Below the pieces are notes generated by a model, which was not told the DNA's origin, did not search any database, and saw only the letters and a program-made list of their open reading frames with translations. 64,000 bases of DNA, taken from assembly GCF_014163735.1 (NCBI RefSeq), contig NZ_JACJDV010000002.1, forward strand, positions 1 to 64,000. The letters run 5' to 3'. This stretch comes from Shewanella sp. SR44-3. GTDB taxonomy: Bacteria > Pseudomonadota > Gammaproteobacteria > Enterobacterales > Shewanellaceae. The position numbers and the translations under genes were made by a program. How positions within the stretch are numbered: the stretch's first letter is position 1; every line of letters begins with the position of its first letter. This document shows positions 44,284 through 54,406 of the stretch, in pieces.

Positions 44284-45157
44284 TCACTCTATCCTCTTGT
44301 AATTCTTTACGTTGAACCAAACGTTCGACAAAGAATTCTAAATGACCACCGGGCTGCTGTGGAACGGGCCAAGTCATCACCTTATTCGCCAAGCCATGAT
44401 AAGCAATGGCTGAAGGTGACTTTGGAAATGCTTCGATGACAAGTTTTTGTTTACGAACTGCTTTACGTAAGTTTTCATCAAATGGCACTGTTGCGACTAA
44501 TTCTAGAGCAACATCCAAAAATCTGTCAGTCACTTTACTGAGTTTAGCAAATAATTCCATGCCTTCACGCAAACTTCGCACCATATTGGCCACAATTTTG
44601 AAGCGGAACACACCATGCTCTCGACTTAAAATCTTAATTAAAGCATAAGCATCGGTAATTGAGGTCGGTTCATCACAAACAACCACAACCACATCTTGAG
44701 CCGCACGAGAGAAACTCAAAACCATATCAGAAATACCCGCAGCGGTATCAACAATGAGAATATCGAACTGAGTACGCATTTCGCTAAACGCACGAATAAG
44801 ACCTGCATGTTGTGCAGGCGTTAATTCAACCATGGATTGGGAGCCAGAAGTGGCAGGAACTATACCAATGCCTTTAGGGCCGCGAACAATAATATCATCA
44901 AGCTCAGCTTCTCCCTTTAATACATGGGATAGATTGCGCTCTGCGCGGATGCCAAGCATGACATCAACATTTGCCAGACCTAAATCGGCATCGAGTACTA
45001 ATACTCGTTTACCTTTTTCAGCAAGAGCCACTGCGGTATTGATTGAAACGCTAGTTTTACCTACGCCTCCCTTACCGCCAGTCACGGCAATTACTTTTAC
45101 TTTTTCGTTATACGGTTGATTCATCATACGTAAACCACTTGCTTGATCTCGGGTCAT
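44276..45157 (-). CDS. flhG: Flagellar number regulator FlhG (FleN)
   Basis: A MinD/ParA-type ATPase that limits polar flagella to one by opposing FlhF and FlrA. The 293-residue protein has Walker A GGKGGVGKTSVSIN near residue 22, VLVLDADLGLANVDVMLG, and Walker B FDILIVDTAAGISD. The start at 45157 gives MTRDQASGLRMMNQPYNEKV, the form seen in relatives, and lies four bases after the flhF stop; the longer frame adds ten residues inside flhF. The N-terminal DQASGLR motif is the part that stimulates FlhF GTPase activity in homologues. Confidence 0.94.
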   Translation of the reverse strand: MTRDQASGLRMMNQPYNEKVKVIAVTGGKGGVGKTSVSINTAVALAEKGKRVLVLDADLGLANVDVMLGIRAERNLSHVLKGEAELDDIIVRGPKGIGIVPATSGSQSMVELTPAQHAGLIRAFSEMRTQFDILIVDTAAGISDMVLSFSRAAQDVVVVVCDEPTSITDAYALIKILSREHGVFRFKIVANMVRSLREGMELFAKLSKVTDRFLDVALELVATVPFDENLRKAVRKQKLVIEAFPKSPSAIAYHGLANKVMTWPVPQQPGGHLEFFVERLVQRKELQEDRVSE

Positions 45158-45161
45158 ATCT

Positions 45162-46547
45162 TTACTCGAATGCATAGGCCATGTCATTTGACCATGCCGT
45201 GTCTTTTGTCGATTGTAGTTCAGTTTCGTTCATTGCCGCTAGTGCTTGTTTCGCTAATACTAAGGTATCTGCGACTTTCATGTCTTCTGGAACCCTTTGA
45301 CCATCAGTAACATAGCTTAATGGCAATTCATTTTGAATTAATACACTTAAAGCGCCCGCTATGGAGACAGACTCATCCAGCTTAGTGAGCACAACCCCAG
45401 ATAAAGGAATGCGTTTAAAATGGGTCACGGCATCTTGTAACACTCGGCGCTGCCCTGTCGCTGACAGTACTAAGTAGCTACGGATAGGAATTTTACTATT
45501 TGCCGTTAGATTATCGAGCTGTTGATAGAGACGCATATCCCGTTGTCCCATACCAGCGGTATCAATTAATACTAGCTTGCGATTCCTAAACTGATAAATA
45601 ATTTGTTCTAATTCAGCTAGATCATGAGCTTGCTTTACAGGACATCCCATTATTTTGCCATAGGTTGCTAACTGTTCGAAAGCTCCGATTCGATAATGAT
45701 CAGTAGTGATGAGTGCCACTTGCTCTGGACCATGTTGAGCTGCAAATCGTGCTGCAAGCTTAGCCAAAGAGGTTGTCTTCCCAACACCTGTAGGGCCTAC
45801 AAAAGCCACGACCCCTCCACGCCTAACAATATCATCACCTTGATTATCAAGAAGATTGGCTAGTGTCTGCGGCAAAGCCCGCACTAAATCTACTGGTGTA
45901 TAATGCTGACTAAGTCCCGCAAGTTTTGCCGCTATAGGCGCTGAGAATTCTGCAGCTAATAATTTACTTTCCAGCATAGCACCCATGGGATCTGTGCGTT
46001 TTTTCTGATCTTTCATTAATGCCGATACTTGATGAGTCAATAGGTTGCGCAGTGACGCCATTTCATCTTTAAGAGCATCAAAATCAGCTTGGTTATGCTT
46101 AGTATTTTTTTGAGGCTTATCGGCAAACGATGCAGTTTGAAAACTAGCCGCGGGCTGAGGTTTTTTCGAGGCCTCTAATTGCTTGGCCCACTCTGGGAGC
46201 TCAGGATCATTATTCTGTGATGCCATTTGCTGCTGTAATCGAGAATGCTGCTTCTCAAGTAATGCTTGCAGAGAATCGGCAACTGGCGGAGGATTTAGTT
46301 TAGTCTCAGCTTTAATTGCAGGCTTTGCGCCGATAGACACTCTGTCTTCGCTGACGTCCATAAAACCTGGTACTGGAGTATTAACCTTAGCGCTGACCTT
46401 TGGCTCGTCGTAATCCACAGCAGCAACGATCTCTATGCCACCAGTGACCTTCTTATTGGACATGATAACGGCATCAGAACCTAGCGTGTCTTTGACTTGA
46501 GCTAATGCTCCGCGCATATCTTTGGCAAAAAATCGTTTAATTTTCAC
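45162..46547 (-). CDS. flhF: Signal recognition particle-type GTPase FlhF
   Basis: FlhF marks the pole where the flagellum is built. The 461-residue protein has the B domain (about 1-150, low-complexity), N domain and SRP-type G domain: G1 VGPTGVGKTTSLAKLAARFA (about residue 245), QVALITTDHYRIGAFEQLAT, VLIDTAGMGQRD, VLTKLDESVSIAGAL. The usual MKIKRFFAKDMRGAL start is present. It is followed closely by flhG. Confidence 0.95.
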   Translation of the reverse strand: MKIKRFFAKDMRGALAQVKDTLGSDAVIMSNKKVTGGIEIVAAVDYDEPKVSAKVNTPVPGFMDVSEDRVSIGAKPAIKAETKLNPPPVADSLQALLEKQHSRLQQQMASQNNDPELPEWAKQLEASKKPQPAASFQTASFADKPQKNTKHNQADFDALKDEMASLRNLLTHQVSALMKDQKKRTDPMGAMLESKLLAAEFSAPIAAKLAGLSQHYTPVDLVRALPQTLANLLDNQGDDIVRRGGVVAFVGPTGVGKTTSLAKLAARFAAQHGPEQVALITTDHYRIGAFEQLATYGKIMGCPVKQAHDLAELEQIIYQFRNRKLVLIDTAGMGQRDMRLYQQLDNLTANSKIPIRSYLVLSATGQRRVLQDAVTHFKRIPLSGVVLTKLDESVSIAGALSVLIQNELPLSYVTDGQRVPEDMKVADTLVLAKQALAAMNETELQSTKDTAWSNDMAYAFE

Positions 46548-46577
46548 TTATGCACCCTCAAAATTCTGTTTTCATCG

Positions 46578-48677
46578 CTATTGGCCCACTGCCGATACTA
46601 TTCGAATTTGCTTTTCATCAGGAATTTCTTGATAAGAAATTACCCTTAAATTCGGAATTGTGTACTTAACAAAGCGTGATAACGTTGACCGTAACATGCC
46701 TGATGTCAACAAAATGGCTGGTTGCCCGACCATTTCTTGCTTTTGCGCTGCACTTAATAGCGATTGTTGCATCCGCTCTGCAAGACCTGGTTCAATATTT
46801 GGACCTTCACCACCTGTTGCCTGCATTGACTTATGCAACATTTGTTCCAACTCTGGCGCCAATGTTATGACAGGAATTTCTAATTCGGGGCCTGAAAGCT
46901 CTTGCATTATCATTCGTTTGAGTGCAATACGCACTGCGGCGGTTAAGACTTCAGTATCGGCGCTCTTGCTGCCATATTCTAACAGGGTTTGCACTATGGT
47001 GCGCAGATCTCTGACAGAAACTCCTTCATTAAGAAGATTTTGCATCACTTTAACCACACTGCCCAGTGGCATGATATCGGGAATAAAGCCGTCAACCAAT
47101 TTAGGTGACTGACGCGCCAGCATATCCATGAGCTGTTGTACTTCTTCATAACCGAGTAATTTAGCCGCATTATTAGTCAGCACTTGGCTAATATGAGTCG
47201 CGACAACTGTCGCAGTATCAACGACTGTATAACCTAAGGTTTGTGCATGCTCACGCTGCTCTGCATTGATCCAGACAGCCTCTAGGCCAAACGCAGGATC
47301 TGTTGTTTCTATGCCATCTAGCTTGCCATACACTTGCCCTGGATTGATAGCAAGTTCACAGTCATGCCTAACTTCAGCTTCACCGACCACAACTCCCATT
47401 AATGAAATCCGGTAGGCATTTGGAGATAAATCTAAATTATCGCGGATATGAACTGCTGGAACCAAAAAGCCCAGTTCTTGAGATAACTTCTTACGCACGC
47501 CCTTAATTCTACCGAGCAATTCGCCGCCCTGACCTTTATCCACTAAAGGAATTAAACGATAACCCACTTCAAGACCAATAGTATCAACATGACGTACATC
47601 ATCCCAACTAAGATCTTTAGGCTCTTTATCTTTAATCTCACTCGGGCCTTTTATTGCCAATTCTAAGGCTTCTTCTTTTTTAGTTTTAATGCGTTTTTGA
47701 ATATAAAAAGCCGTTCCTGCGGTAATCGCAGCGAAGCTTAGGAAAGCCACATGTGGCATACCAGGGACGATACCCATGGTAAATAATAATCCTGATGCTA
47801 TAGCCAGAGCTTTAGGACTTTCAAACATTTGACTGATGAGCATTTTCCCCATGTCACCAGATTCATTCTGTCGGGTAACCATTAGCGCTGCTGCAATAGA
47901 AAGCAAAAGGCCGGGTATTTGCGCGACTAAGCCATCGCCTATGGTCAATAAGGTATAAATTTCTGCTGCTGTGGAGAAGTCCAGCCCATGCTGCAGCATA
48001 CCGATAATAAAACCACCTAAGATATTGATGACCAAAATCATGATCCCAGCAATCGCATCACCCTTTACAAACTTAGAAGCACCATCCATCGCACCATAAA
48101 AATCGGCCTCCTTGGTTACTTCAGCTCGGCGGATCCTGGCTTGTTCTTGGGTTAATACCCCAGCATTTAAATCAGCATCAATAGCCATCTGTTTGCCAGG
48201 CATAGCATCCAAAGTAAAGCGAGCGCTTACCTCTGAAATACGCCCTGCACCTTTGGTCACTACCGCAAAGTTAATGATGATCAAAATCAAAAACACGATT
48301 AAACCAACGGCATAGTTACCGCCAATCACCACTGAGCCAAACGCCTCAATCACTTTACCGGCGGCATCACCACCATTATGCCCCTCAAGTAGCACGACTC
48401 GAGTGGAAGCCACATTGAGCGCTAAGCGAAGTAAGGTTGCGATCAGTAGCACGGTTGGAAAAGCGGCAAAATCGAGCGGTCTATCGGTATAAATGGCAAC
48501 AAGTAATATCACCAAAGCTAAAGAAATGTTAAATGAGAATAATATATCCAGCAGGAAAGGAGGTATGGGTAAAACGACCATGCCTAATGCAGCCAGTACC
48601 AGCAAAGGCGTACCTATGCCTTTAAAGCTACTAATGCGGATCGATTTTATTTGCCCTAACGCGGCTTTTACTTCCAT
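46578..48677 (-). CDS. flhA: Flagellar type III export gate protein FlhA
   Basis: FlhA is a nonamer ring in the inner membrane that takes the proton-motive force and docks substrates. The 699-residue protein has about eight membrane helices in its first half (including the FHIPEP block: INFAVVTKGAGRISEVSARF, DAMPGKQMAIDADLNAG) and a soluble C-terminal domain (about 360-699) that binds chaperones. Length is standard. A sigma-54 promoter lies about 55 bases upstream. Confidence 0.96.
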   Translation of the reverse strand: MEVKAALGQIKSIRISSFKGIGTPLLVLAALGMVVLPIPPFLLDILFSFNISLALVILLVAIYTDRPLDFAAFPTVLLIATLLRLALNVASTRVVLLEGHNGGDAAGKVIEAFGSVVIGGNYAVGLIVFLILIIINFAVVTKGAGRISEVSARFTLDAMPGKQMAIDADLNAGVLTQEQARIRRAEVTKEADFYGAMDGASKFVKGDAIAGIMILVINILGGFIIGMLQHGLDFSTAAEIYTLLTIGDGLVAQIPGLLLSIAAALMVTRQNESGDMGKMLISQMFESPKALAIASGLLFTMGIVPGMPHVAFLSFAAITAGTAFYIQKRIKTKKEEALELAIKGPSEIKDKEPKDLSWDDVRHVDTIGLEVGYRLIPLVDKGQGGELLGRIKGVRKKLSQELGFLVPAVHIRDNLDLSPNAYRISLMGVVVGEAEVRHDCELAINPGQVYGKLDGIETTDPAFGLEAVWINAEQREHAQTLGYTVVDTATVVATHISQVLTNNAAKLLGYEEVQQLMDMLARQSPKLVDGFIPDIMPLGSVVKVMQNLLNEGVSVRDLRTIVQTLLEYGSKSADTEVLTAAVRIALKRMIMQELSGPELEIPVITLAPELEQMLHKSMQATGGEGPNIEPGLAERMQQSLLSAAQKQEMVGQPAILLTSGMLRSTLSRFVKYTIPNLRVISYQEIPDEKQIRIVSAVGQ

Positions 48678-48724
48678 TGGCTATTGACCTTAATGCTGCA
48701 TTTTTGACACTGATAATAGTGAAA

Positions 48725-48740
48725 AGCAAAAAACGAGCCA
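48725..48740 (-). promoter_or_regulatory. Sigma-54 promoter of flhA
   Basis: On the minus strand, TGGCTC (48740-48735), GTTTT and TTGCT (48729-48725) match TGGCAC-N5-TTGCW with the invariant GG-N10-GC. It lies about 50 bases before the flhA start. A polar-flagellum class II/III activator such as FlrC or FlrA would be needed. Confidence 0.78.
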
Positions 48741-48776
48741 ATTATTAGAATTCAGTTTGACACCAAGGTCAATCTT

Positions 48777-49910
48777 TTAATGTTTGAGTTCATCAGGAAT
48801 GGGCTGATTGAGTGGAATAGGCTTAGGTCGTCGGCCCTGGCCTTTTTGAAATGTTCTTAATTGGAATACATAAGCGAGCACCTGGGCAACGGCGGTAAAC
48901 AAGCCCTCTGGAACTTGCTGATCTAATTTGGTGGTATGATAAATTGCTCTGGCTAATGGCGGCGCTGACACAATCGCAACATTATGCTCTCGAGCTATGG
49001 CTCTTATTTGGAAGGCAACATCATCAATCCCTTTTGCGACCACAAAAGGGGCGGTTGAACGGCTAGCATCATATTTGACGGCAACAGCATAATGCTCAGG
49101 GTTAACCACGATCACATCCGCGCTAGGGACTTCTGCCATCATGCGCTTTTGCGCCATCTCTCTTTGCATTTGTCTGACTCGGGCTTTAACCTCAGGCTGA
49201 CCTTCGGTGTCTTTATATTCATCTTTTATTTCTTGTTTGGTCATCTTGAGCTGTTTATTGTGATTCCATACTTGAAATGGCACATCGATAAGCACAATCA
49301 ATAACGTCGATGAGCATAAAAGAATAAACATCCACACCAATAAATCTAACGCATGGTAAACATTGCTGGGTAAGTGATCATTAGATAATTGAAGAATTTC
49401 AAAAAAATAGACATCCAGCAATAGATAAGCAGAAAACGCCACCACAGAAAATTTTGCAATACCTTTGGTGAGCTCAACTAAAGCCTGGGTACCGAACATA
49501 CGCTTAAAGCCACTCATGGGATTCATCTTGCTGCCTTTAGGCATAAAGGCTTTAACGGAAAAGTTAATTCCGCCTAAAACGATATTCCCCAGAAAGGATA
49601 CTACCGCAACCATGACAATAAAACTCATTAAAGGGATTGCAAGCTCAGTGCCGACTAGCCCCCAAACACGGAACATGGAGTTAGTGTCAAAAATTTGTGC
49701 GCGCTCCATGGTAAAAATCTGCTCCATGATACGAAACAAACTTTTAGCAAGAGCAGGCCCTGTCATCATAAATCCCACAGAAGAAGCCAATAGCACTGCA
49801 GCTGTGCCTAATTCTTTTGAGCGAGCAATTTGCCCTTTTTCGCGCGCCTGCTCAAGGCGCCTCCCAGTAGGTTCCTCGGTTTTTTCTTGGCTACTATCAT
49901 TTTCGGCCAT
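48777..49910 (-). CDS. flhB: Flagellar export substrate-specificity switch protein FlhB
   Basis: FlhB is an export-gate protein with four helices in the first half (about 30-210) and a cytoplasmic switch domain (about 215-377). The 377-residue length matches E. coli (382). The autocleavage site that is normally NPTH reads NPEH here (VIVVNPEHYAVAVKYD, about residue 268). N and P remain, so N-P bond cleavage is still possible. The C-terminal tail KGQGRRPKPIPLNQPIPDEL is proline-rich. Confidence 0.95.
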   Translation of the reverse strand: MAENDSSQEKTEEPTGRRLEQAREKGQIARSKELGTAAVLLASSVGFMMTGPALAKSLFRIMEQIFTMERAQIFDTNSMFRVWGLVGTELAIPLMSFIVMVAVVSFLGNIVLGGINFSVKAFMPKGSKMNPMSGFKRMFGTQALVELTKGIAKFSVVAFSAYLLLDVYFFEILQLSNDHLPSNVYHALDLLVWMFILLCSSTLLIVLIDVPFQVWNHNKQLKMTKQEIKDEYKDTEGQPEVKARVRQMQREMAQKRMMAEVPSADVIVVNPEHYAVAVKYDASRSTAPFVVAKGIDDVAFQIRAIAREHNVAIVSAPPLARAIYHTTKLDQQVPEGLFTAVAQVLAYVFQLRTFQKGQGRRPKPIPLNQPIPDELKH

Positions 49911-49952
49911 AACTTATCCTAAATACTGCAGTGATAAGACTAAATAATACGT

Positions 49953-50756
49953 TTAGAACACGGTGGCTTGATCAAGCTGACAATTTAGCTTGAGTAAATC
50001 ACACATCAACACTTGGGCTGAATACCATACTTCATCAAAATGAGCCATAATTGGCCCAAGCGTTAGCCACAAAATAAATAAGCCACTCACCATGGTGACA
50101 GGGAAACCAATAGAAAAGATGTTTAGCTGCGGCGCCGCGCGGGTCATAACCCCAAAAGATAAGTTAATTAATAATAACGCGACAATGGCTGACATTGACA
50201 TAGTTAAGGCTGCACCGAACATATAGCCCCCCCACTCCGCCAATATTTTATAATTAGCAAGTTCTATGCCTTGATTTGATATTGGAATTGTTTCAAAACT
50301 TGCCACTATCATGCGAAACATCAATAAATGCCCATCAATAGACAAAAAAATCAGTGTTGCAAGTAAAAGAAACAGGTTACCGACCACAGGAGTTTGCTCA
50401 CCTGAGCCTGGATCTATCATAGAAGCAAAGCCTAAGCTGGTCTGCATACCAATAATTTGACCCGTCAATACAAAGACTTGCATCATCATCAAGGTGACAA
50501 AGCCCATAACAGTACCAATTAAAATTTGCTGCAAGGTGATAAATACAGCACTCAAAGCAAATAGCTCTACGTCTTTGATTTCAGGTAACACTGGCGCAAT
50601 GGCAAAGGTAAAAGCCACGGCTAACAATAAACGCACCCGCGAAGAAGTCGTGTTCGCGCCAAATACAGCCATGATCATCAGCATTGAAGATATACGAAAT
50701 AGTGGCCATAGATAGGCTGCTATCGTTTGACTGATTTCATCAAACAATATTTCCAT
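49953..50756 (-). CDS. fliR: Flagellar biosynthesis protein FliR
   Basis: A 267-residue inner-membrane component of the FliPQR export channel, with about six hydrophobic segments. The FliR pattern VFVLTGQIIGMQTSLGFASM and DPGSGEQTPVVGNLFLLLAT is present. It follows fliQ by three bases and precedes flhB. Confidence 0.95.
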   Translation of the reverse strand: MEILFDEISQTIAAYLWPLFRISSMLMIMAVFGANTTSSRVRLLLAVAFTFAIAPVLPEIKDVELFALSAVFITLQQILIGTVMGFVTLMMMQVFVLTGQIIGMQTSLGFASMIDPGSGEQTPVVGNLFLLLATLIFLSIDGHLLMFRMIVASFETIPISNQGIELANYKILAEWGGYMFGAALTMSMSAIVALLLINLSFGVMTRAAPQLNIFSIGFPVTMVSGLFILWLTLGPIMAHFDEVWYSAQVLMCDLLKLNCQLDQATVF

Positions 50757-50759
50757 CGG

Positions 50760-51029
50760 TTAGCCTATTACTTGTGGTATTAGGTTCACCATTTGTAGGA
50801 AAAAATCCATCATGGTTTGTACCAGCCAATGACCTAAATACATTAAAGCAAATAGGGTAACCAACAAGCGAGGTAAGAAGCTTAAAGTTTGTTCGTTAAT
50901 GGACGTTGCAGCCTGAAATACTGCCACAATTAAGCCGATAAACAGACCGGGAAGAATAATCGCTGACACTATGAGTACTATGACAGATAAAGCTTCACGA
51001 AAGATATCAATTAAGGCTTCAGGAGACAT
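50760..51029 (-). CDS. fliQ: Flagellar biosynthesis protein FliQ
   Basis: An 89-residue two-helix component of the FliPQR export channel. The block AVFQAATSINEQTLSFLPRL is the family signature. Length matches E. coli (89). Confidence 0.96.
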   Translation of the reverse strand: MSPEALIDIFREALSVIVLIVSAIILPGLFIGLIVAVFQAATSINEQTLSFLPRLLVTLFALMYLGHWLVQTMMDFFLQMVNLIPQVIG

Positions 51030-51040
51030 GGCACAGCTCC

Positions 51041-51784
51041 TTAAATTCCAAAACTATTGGCTAAGGTACCCATGACTAAACTCCAGCCATCCACCAAAAC
51101 AAACAGCATGATCTTAAATGGCAATGATACGATCATAGGTGACAACATCATCATACCCATGGCCATTAAAATACTGGCGACCACCAAATCTAATACCAAA
51201 AATGGAATAAACAGCATAAAACCAATTTGAAAAGCAGTTTTAAGTTCACTGGTGATGAACGCAGGAATGATAACGCTCATGGGCGCTTCTTCAGGTGATG
51301 TAATGCCTTTATAACCCGAGATTTCCACAAAGGTTTGCAAATCAGTTAATCTTAATTGCGATAGCATAAAGCTTTTTATGGGCAGCTTACCCACTTCATA
51401 GGATTGTTGCAGTGTCATGGTTTCATTGATGTAAGGCTCTACTGCCTCGGTGTAAATTTTATCGAACACCGGCGACATAATAAAAAAAGTCATAAATAAG
51501 CTAATACCCACTAACACTTGATTTGAAGGTGTCTGCTGCAAACCTAATGCTTGGCGTAAAATAGACAATACCACTATGATGCGAGTAAATGAGGTGAGCA
51601 TAATGACCATGGCAGGAATAAAGCTCATTGCTGTCATTAAGATCAAAATTTGCATGGTCACAGAGTACTCTGCAGACCCATCCGCCGCTGTTTTGACCGT
51701 TACAGCAGGTAAAATACCTTCTGCAAATCCAGCTGGAGAAAACCCTAAGCCAATAAGCAGAACAAGCCCAATCCAATAACGCAT
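51041..51784 (-). CDS. fliP: Flagellar biosynthesis protein FliP
   Basis: A 247-residue export-channel subunit with a cleavable signal peptide (about 1-21, ending FSPAGFA) and four helices. Family signatures are [20 protein letters not shown] and [20 protein letters not shown]. The ATG overlaps the fliO stop by one base (TAATG), so translation is coupled. Confidence 0.96.
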   Translation of the reverse strand: MRYWIGLVLLIGLGFSPAGFAEGILPAVTVKTAADGSAEYSVTMQILILMTAMSFIPAMVIMLTSFTRIIVVLSILRQALGLQQTPSNQVLVGISLFMTFFIMSPVFDKIYTEAVEPYINETMTLQQSYEVGKLPIKSFMLSQLRLTDLQTFVEISGYKGITSPEEAPMSVIIPAFITSELKTAFQIGFMLFIPFLVLDLVVASILMAMGMMMLSPMIVSLPFKIMLFVLVDGWSLVMGTLANSFGI

Positions 51785-52191
51785 TATTGACTCTCCTTAG
51801 CCTGCTTTAGCCGCTGAGCAAAGGACTCACTTTCAACCTGAACTTGTGTCTCAAGTTTTTCAATTAAGTTTATTTGCGAGCTGGTGACACCTAACAGATA
51901 TTGCTGGCCATTCACTTCAATCAACACCACCTTTTCTTTTGGTCCCATAGAGGCCACGGCGATAGATTTAATCACGCTGTGCTGCGACGGCACTAAATTG
52001 AGGCGTTTAACGATATAAGCCAAGACAAAGATAATCCCTAATACCACAATCAAGCCGCCCACCATACTCGCCATTGAAGCAATATGTGACGTGTCTTGGC
52101 TTGCATTTATTACAGGTTCAGGTGCTTTCACCCCTGATTCGCCTATAACCCCTGCAGCAACAAGCGGTAAATTTAATAATACATCTAACAC
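51784..52191 (-). CDS. fliO: Flagellar protein FliO
   Basis: A small membrane protein that helps FliP assemble. The 135-residue form starts at GTG 52191, with AAGGAGA six bases upstream; a longer frame begins without such a site. One membrane helix (about 42-64) is followed by a soluble FliO domain ([37 protein letters not shown]). Confidence 0.88.
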   Translation of the reverse strand: MLDVLLNLPLVAAGVIGESGVKAPEPVINASQDTSHIASMASMVGGLIVVLGIIFVLAYIVKRLNLVPSQHSVIKSIAVASMGPKEKVVLIEVNGQQYLLGVTSSQINLIEKLETQVQVESESFAQRLKQAKESQ

Positions 52192-52279
52192 AGCGTTCTC
52201 CTTGTAGCCTTGATAAATCAAAATGAGGTCAAAGGACCTCATTTATCACGCTACTCAACCCAACTTACCTCTAGATAAG

Positions 52280-52663
52280 TTATTTAAGCTTTTTAATACG
52301 TTCGGTTTGGCTGATAACGTCAGTTAAACGAATACCAAACTTATCATTGACGACAACCACTTCACCGTGAGCAATTAAGGTGCCGTTAACCATTACATCA
52401 AGCGGTTCACCTGCAACTCTGTCAAGCTCAACCACTGAACCTTGATTTAACTGGAGTAAGTTACGAATGCTGATAAAACTCCGGCCCACTTCCATAGAAA
52501 TCGTGACAGGGATATCAAGTATCGAATCAAGCTTGTCAGCTTCTTCTTGAGTTATCGGCCTAGATTCATCAACTAGCTCATCGAGCTGAATTTGCTCAGC
52601 TTCTTCGATTGCTTGTTCAGCCATGGCCGCAGCCCAATCATCACCTGTGTCTTCTGTACTCAT
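52280..52663 (-). CDS. fliN: Flagellar motor switch protein FliN
   Basis: A 127-residue C-ring protein. The C-terminal SpoA domain (about 50-125; ILDIPVTISMEVGRSFISI, GTLIAHGEVVVVNDKFGIRL) is typical. The N-terminal acidic region is short and disordered. It follows fliM by nine bases. Confidence 0.95.
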   Translation of the reverse strand: MSTEDTGDDWAAAMAEQAIEEAEQIQLDELVDESRPITQEEADKLDSILDIPVTISMEVGRSFISIRNLLQLNQGSVVELDRVAGEPLDVMVNGTLIAHGEVVVVNDKFGIRLTDVISQTERIKKLK

Positions 52664-52672
52664 TACATCACC

Positions 52673-53701
52673 TTATAATTCGGAAATATCACGGCCTTTG
52701 CTCTTACGGGTCACTAGCTGCAATTCAGTTTTCACTGTCTCTGGACGAGCAATTTTTTCACTGATTTTCAATGCTAAATGATCTCTAGACTTACCCATTT
52801 TACAACGGTATGTAGGTAAATCTTCGATACGCATCATAATATGCTCAGGTAATTCAATAGGAATAATGTCCCCAGCTCTTAACCCCATCACATCACGTAA
52901 GGTTAATTCATGCTCAACAATATTGGCATCAAACCCTACTTTCACATCCATAATTTCATCGCGTAGTGCCTGAGACCAACGCATATCTGTATCTTGCTTA
53001 TCACTTTGCACCCCCGCATCGAGCAATTCACGAATTGGCTCAATCATGGAGTACGGCATAGTAATGTGGAAATCTCCGCCGCCGCCATCAACTTCTATAT
53101 GGAATGAGTTAATCACTACCACTTCCGTTGGACTGACAATGTTTGCCATTGCAGGGTTAACTTCAGAGTCCAAATAATCGAACTCAACATCCATAACGGG
53201 CGCCCAAGCTTCTTTATAATCTTCGAAAATGATTTTCAACAGTAACTGGACAATTCGACGTTCTGTGGGCGTAAATTCGCGGCCTTCAATTTTGGCATGA
53301 AAACGACCATCTCCACCAAAGAAGTTGTCCACAAGAATAAACACTAATCTTGCTTCCATGGTGATAAGTGCTGTGCCTTTCAGTGGGCTAAAGCGGACCA
53401 TGTTAAGACTGGTTGGCACAAATAGAGTGTGAACATACTCGCCAAACTTCAGCATTTGAACGCCATTAATAGACACTTCTGCGGCTCGGCGCATCATGTT
53501 AAACATGCTGATCCTAAGATGGCGAGCAAAACGTTCATTAACGATTTCAAGGGTGGGCATACGCCCGCGAACAATACGATCTTGAGACGAGAAGTCATAG
53601 GACCTGGCATCGCCGCCATCGTCATCGACGTCATCCTCATCTACATCATCAACACCATGTAGCAGCGCATCAATCTCATCTTGGCTTAATAAATCACTCA
53701 C
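52673..53701 (-). CDS. fliM: Flagellar motor switch protein FliM
   Basis: The C-ring protein that binds CheY-P. The 342-residue protein has the N-terminal CheY-P binding motif SQDEIDALLHG, an acidic stretch (VDDVDEDDVDDDGGD), the middle domain (about 50-230, GGDGRFHAKIEGREFTPTER) and the C-terminal SpoA domain (about 250-330). It shares the normal length and motifs of the family. Confidence 0.96.
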   Translation of the reverse strand: MSDLLSQDEIDALLHGVDDVDEDDVDDDGGDARSYDFSSQDRIVRGRMPTLEIVNERFARHLRISMFNMMRRAAEVSINGVQMLKFGEYVHTLFVPTSLNMVRFSPLKGTALITMEARLVFILVDNFFGGDGRFHAKIEGREFTPTERRIVQLLLKIIFEDYKEAWAPVMDVEFDYLDSEVNPAMANIVSPTEVVVINSFHIEVDGGGGDFHITMPYSMIEPIRELLDAGVQSDKQDTDMRWSQALRDEIMDVKVGFDANIVEHELTLRDVMGLRAGDIIPIELPEHIMMRIEDLPTYRCKMGKSRDHLALKISEKIARPETVKTELQLVTRKSKGRDISEL

Positions 53702-53742
53702 ATTATTGCCTTAGCATTCCATTCATGGGGGGAATTCACCGG

Positions 53743-54264
53743 TTATTGCATCACAAAGCCGGTAAATAAGACTTTCTCTACCACAGTGCGGCCAGTAACT
53801 GGCTGTAAGGTATTTTGCACATTAAGTAGTGCCAGCTGCCTTAGTTCATCTTTGCCCGCCTGGGTGCTTAATTTTTGCACATCCGCGCCACTAAAAGTGG
53901 TTAATAATGCATCTTCAATTAACGGAATGTGCTTTTGAGTTAATATTCCATCATCCCCACGAACCATAAGCTGTACTTTGATTTCAACTAAACGGGAACG
54001 ATCAACACCAGGAAGGTTAAATAGAAATGGCCTTGGCATACCTATGTAATTAGCTTCTGCAAGGGGCGTTCTTCCAGCTGCAGGAGCACTAGTTGAGCCA
54101 GCAGCTTGGGCGACATCTTCAACTGGCGCATCACTTGACCCCATAAAAAACCATAAGCCACCTCCGATAGCGAGCACTAGCACTAAACCAATACCGCCAA
54201 ATATAATCAGTTTACTCTTGCCCTTACCTTCATTTTTAAGTTCTAACGATTCTTCATCTGCCAT
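53743..54264 (-). CDS. fliL: Flagellar basal body-associated protein FliL
   Basis: FliL sits around the stator in the inner membrane. The 173-residue protein has one helix (about 20-40) and a periplasmic FliL domain (about 75-173; FLFNLPGVDRSRLVEIKVQL, LIEDALLTTFSGAD). An Ala/Ser/Pro linker connects them. It follows fliK with a 142-base gap, in which I see no sigma-54 element. Confidence 0.94.
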   Translation of the reverse strand: MADEESLELKNEGKGKSKLIIFGGIGLVLVLAIGGGLWFFMGSSDAPVEDVAQAAGSTSAPAAGRTPLAEANYIGMPRPFLFNLPGVDRSRLVEIKVQLMVRGDDGILTQKHIPLIEDALLTTFSGADVQKLSTQAGKDELRQLALLNVQNTLQPVTGRTVVEKVLFTGFVMQ

Positions 54265-54406
54265 AGTGTTGTCCGTCTGGGTTAAGGCTATTGGTAGACC
54301 GAGTCTTTGAAGTTACTCCAGCAAGAATAACCCTAAAGCGCGCATATCTCACTTAAATATATAGACTATTCTGCCTTAGATGTTTAATTGTGTATAGGTT
54401 ACCGAC

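Noticed and set aside
54265-54406. Sigma-54 promoter upstream of fliL
   Set aside because: The best candidate, GGGTTATTCTTGC, has nine rather than ten bases between GG and GC and lacks a TGGCAC match.
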